From assembly GCA_037893245.1 (NCBI GenBank), contig JBAIAA010000741.1, forward strand, positions 124,001-188,000: DNA of 64,000 nucleotides, read 5' to 3'. Shown piece by piece: positions 62,830 to 64,000 of this stretch (positions within the stretch are counted from its first letter, which is position 1; each line of letters begins with the position of its first letter). The DNA is from Crossaster papposus. Taxonomy: Eukaryota; Echinodermata; Asteroidea; Velatida; Solasteridae. Made by a program: the position numbers and the translations under genes. A model generated the notes under the pieces. The model saw nothing but the letters and a program-made list of their open reading frames with translations. It made no database searches and had not been told where the DNA came from.

Positions 62830-64000
62830 ATATAGGCCCTTTTATTTTATATAGTTTCTTTTGATTTTCTATATTCCTTTTGTAGTTAGCCACTTTTGTG
62901 TATTTTACATCTCATTTACGATGATACTAACCTTTAAGATTTTCCTGTTTATTTTATACTAACATTTAAGGTTCCCCTTAATTCAAAGCTTGCTGCCAGA
63001 GCCATCAATCTTACCACAGTTAGAGCGCTATTAAATCTCAGGGTCTCACCCAAATCTTGTGTGTTACTCGAATTCGTGCGGTTTGGACTCTTAACATCGG
63101 CTTTGATCGATCATGGTCTGATGACGTGGATGGGTACTGGCCTTACTAGGGTTATTGCCCTCACGAAAAAGTTGAGTGGTTGTTCGAGACAGGGCTGGGC
63201 ACTTTGTGTTGGGACCTGCTCCGTGCTAGTCGTGCCAGTTGGCAGCTGCAATCTTCTGCATTATAAAGCTTGCGCTGGACTTGTTCAGGTTCTCCTCTAG
63301 CCGACTTAGCAGGTAAAATTATTCTTTTCTTTTATACTTGTAATTTTATTAGGCATTATTAGTTTATACTTTTAGTTCTTTTAATTGTGTGATTTCGAAA
63401 TATTGCGGATAAAGTGATATTTCTCTCATGTTGGATTTATGTCATTGTTCCTTGAATCTTTGATGACAAAAGATAAAGTAAATTTAATCCCAGTCTGATT
63501 GCAAGGATGTTTTCTCAATGGAAAATATCGTGTTATTCTTAAAGTGAAAGTTAAGTACAGCGCACATACAACGCGTGTTGAGTTACGGACTGCTGATGAA
63601 ACTGTAAATTCTTTTCGTGTTTATATAATTCAACATACGGCATATACATACATGTGCATGTAATCGTTTTTGCCTCTTGGTCTTATGCTAGTAAAATATC
63701 ATTTAATATTGTATTTAACTTTGGATTTTATAATTGTTTAGTAATGTAAAGACCATAAGGTTCTGTTTAAACATTTTTGTAGTGAATTGGCTAAATAAGA
63801 AAATCAACGTAAAGTTGTTCTATTTCAGTCAAAGGCCACTGGAGTAAATTGTATTGTTGATCTTTTGACCTTATAATAGGGTGAAACAACAGCTGGATTG
63901 TGCCAAGATTAACTGGGTCTAGCCATGCAGTTGGCCTTGGTGCCACTGGGTCTGGAAGAACCATTATAGCCTCATATTACTAGGTTGGATGGGGTATGTA
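62817..64000 (+). repeat. 3' long terminal repeat, truncated by the window end
   Basis: Starts TGTAACCGAG after a short purine run (gggaggaa) that is the likely polypurine tract. It matches 55443-56626 without visible differences or indels; about 444 bp are missing at the window edge. Confidence 0.93.

Larger units (their letters stand above)
55443..64000 (+). mobile_element. Ty3/gypsy LTR retrotransposon, right end outside the window
   Basis: Order: 5' LTR, primer-binding site, gag, pol (PR-RT-RNase H-IN), 3' LTR. Both large frames are open and the LTR segments look identical over 1,184 bp at a constant offset of 7,374, so insertion was recent. No envelope-like frame is seen. The element sits exactly at the end of duplication copy 2. 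Confidence 0.96.

Overview
The window looks like animal nuclear DNA, most likely from an echinoderm. It has GT-AG introns, tRNA-derived SINEs, very dense small inverted-repeat DNA transposons and a Ty3/gypsy retrotransposon. The frequent string taggcctac and the gene set (collagen-C1q protein, secreted semaphorin, mitochondrial ribosomal protein) suit a marine deuterostome. The species cannot be named from the sequence. No bacterial genes, CRISPR arrays or operons are present.

Layout. (1) 1483-2702 (+): a three-exon gene for a small secreted EGF-like protein. (2) 3936-4754 (-): an uninterrupted ORF for a secreted collagen-C1q protein. (3) 9670-14934 (+): five coding exons that join in frame into mitochondrial ribosomal protein L24 (226 aa). 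It is preceded by a minisatellite built from its own first-exon boundary. (4) 19785-46953 (-): eighteen coding exons, reconstructed here by matching splice sites and phases, that join into a 704-aa secreted semaphorin (signal peptide, sema, PSI, Ig, cysteine-rich coiled tail). (5) 47749-55442: a roughly 3-kb segmental duplication whose second copy carries a 5'-truncated LINE and is cut at its right end by a retrotransposon. (6) 55443-64000: a very young Ty3/gypsy element with a 1,628-bp 5' LTR, gag, pol, and a 3' LTR that runs off the window.

Mobile DNA dominates. One family of about 242-bp elements has piggyBac-like ends (CCAGTTCGCGCCGG next to TTAA); six clear copies are present, plus a 972-bp relative that keeps a short acidic, serine-rich reading frame. 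A second TTAA-flanked set shares ends of the form AGG(N)GTATAC...TTGGTAATT. A third TTAA element is nested inside a 2.15-kb fold-back element that ends 36 bp from a semaphorin exon. A 113-bp element has perfect 49-bp arms and a 6-bp flanking repeat. Long poly(G)/poly(C) runs occur about every 3-4 kb.

The host genes do not form a functional cluster: two encode secreted proteins, one an axon-guidance-type ligand and one a mitochondrial ribosomal protein. The most distinctive structures are the start-exon minisatellite at MRPL24, a second minisatellite in its last intron that contains a transposon end, and the layered insertions in the segmental duplication, where empty and filled sites can be read side by side.
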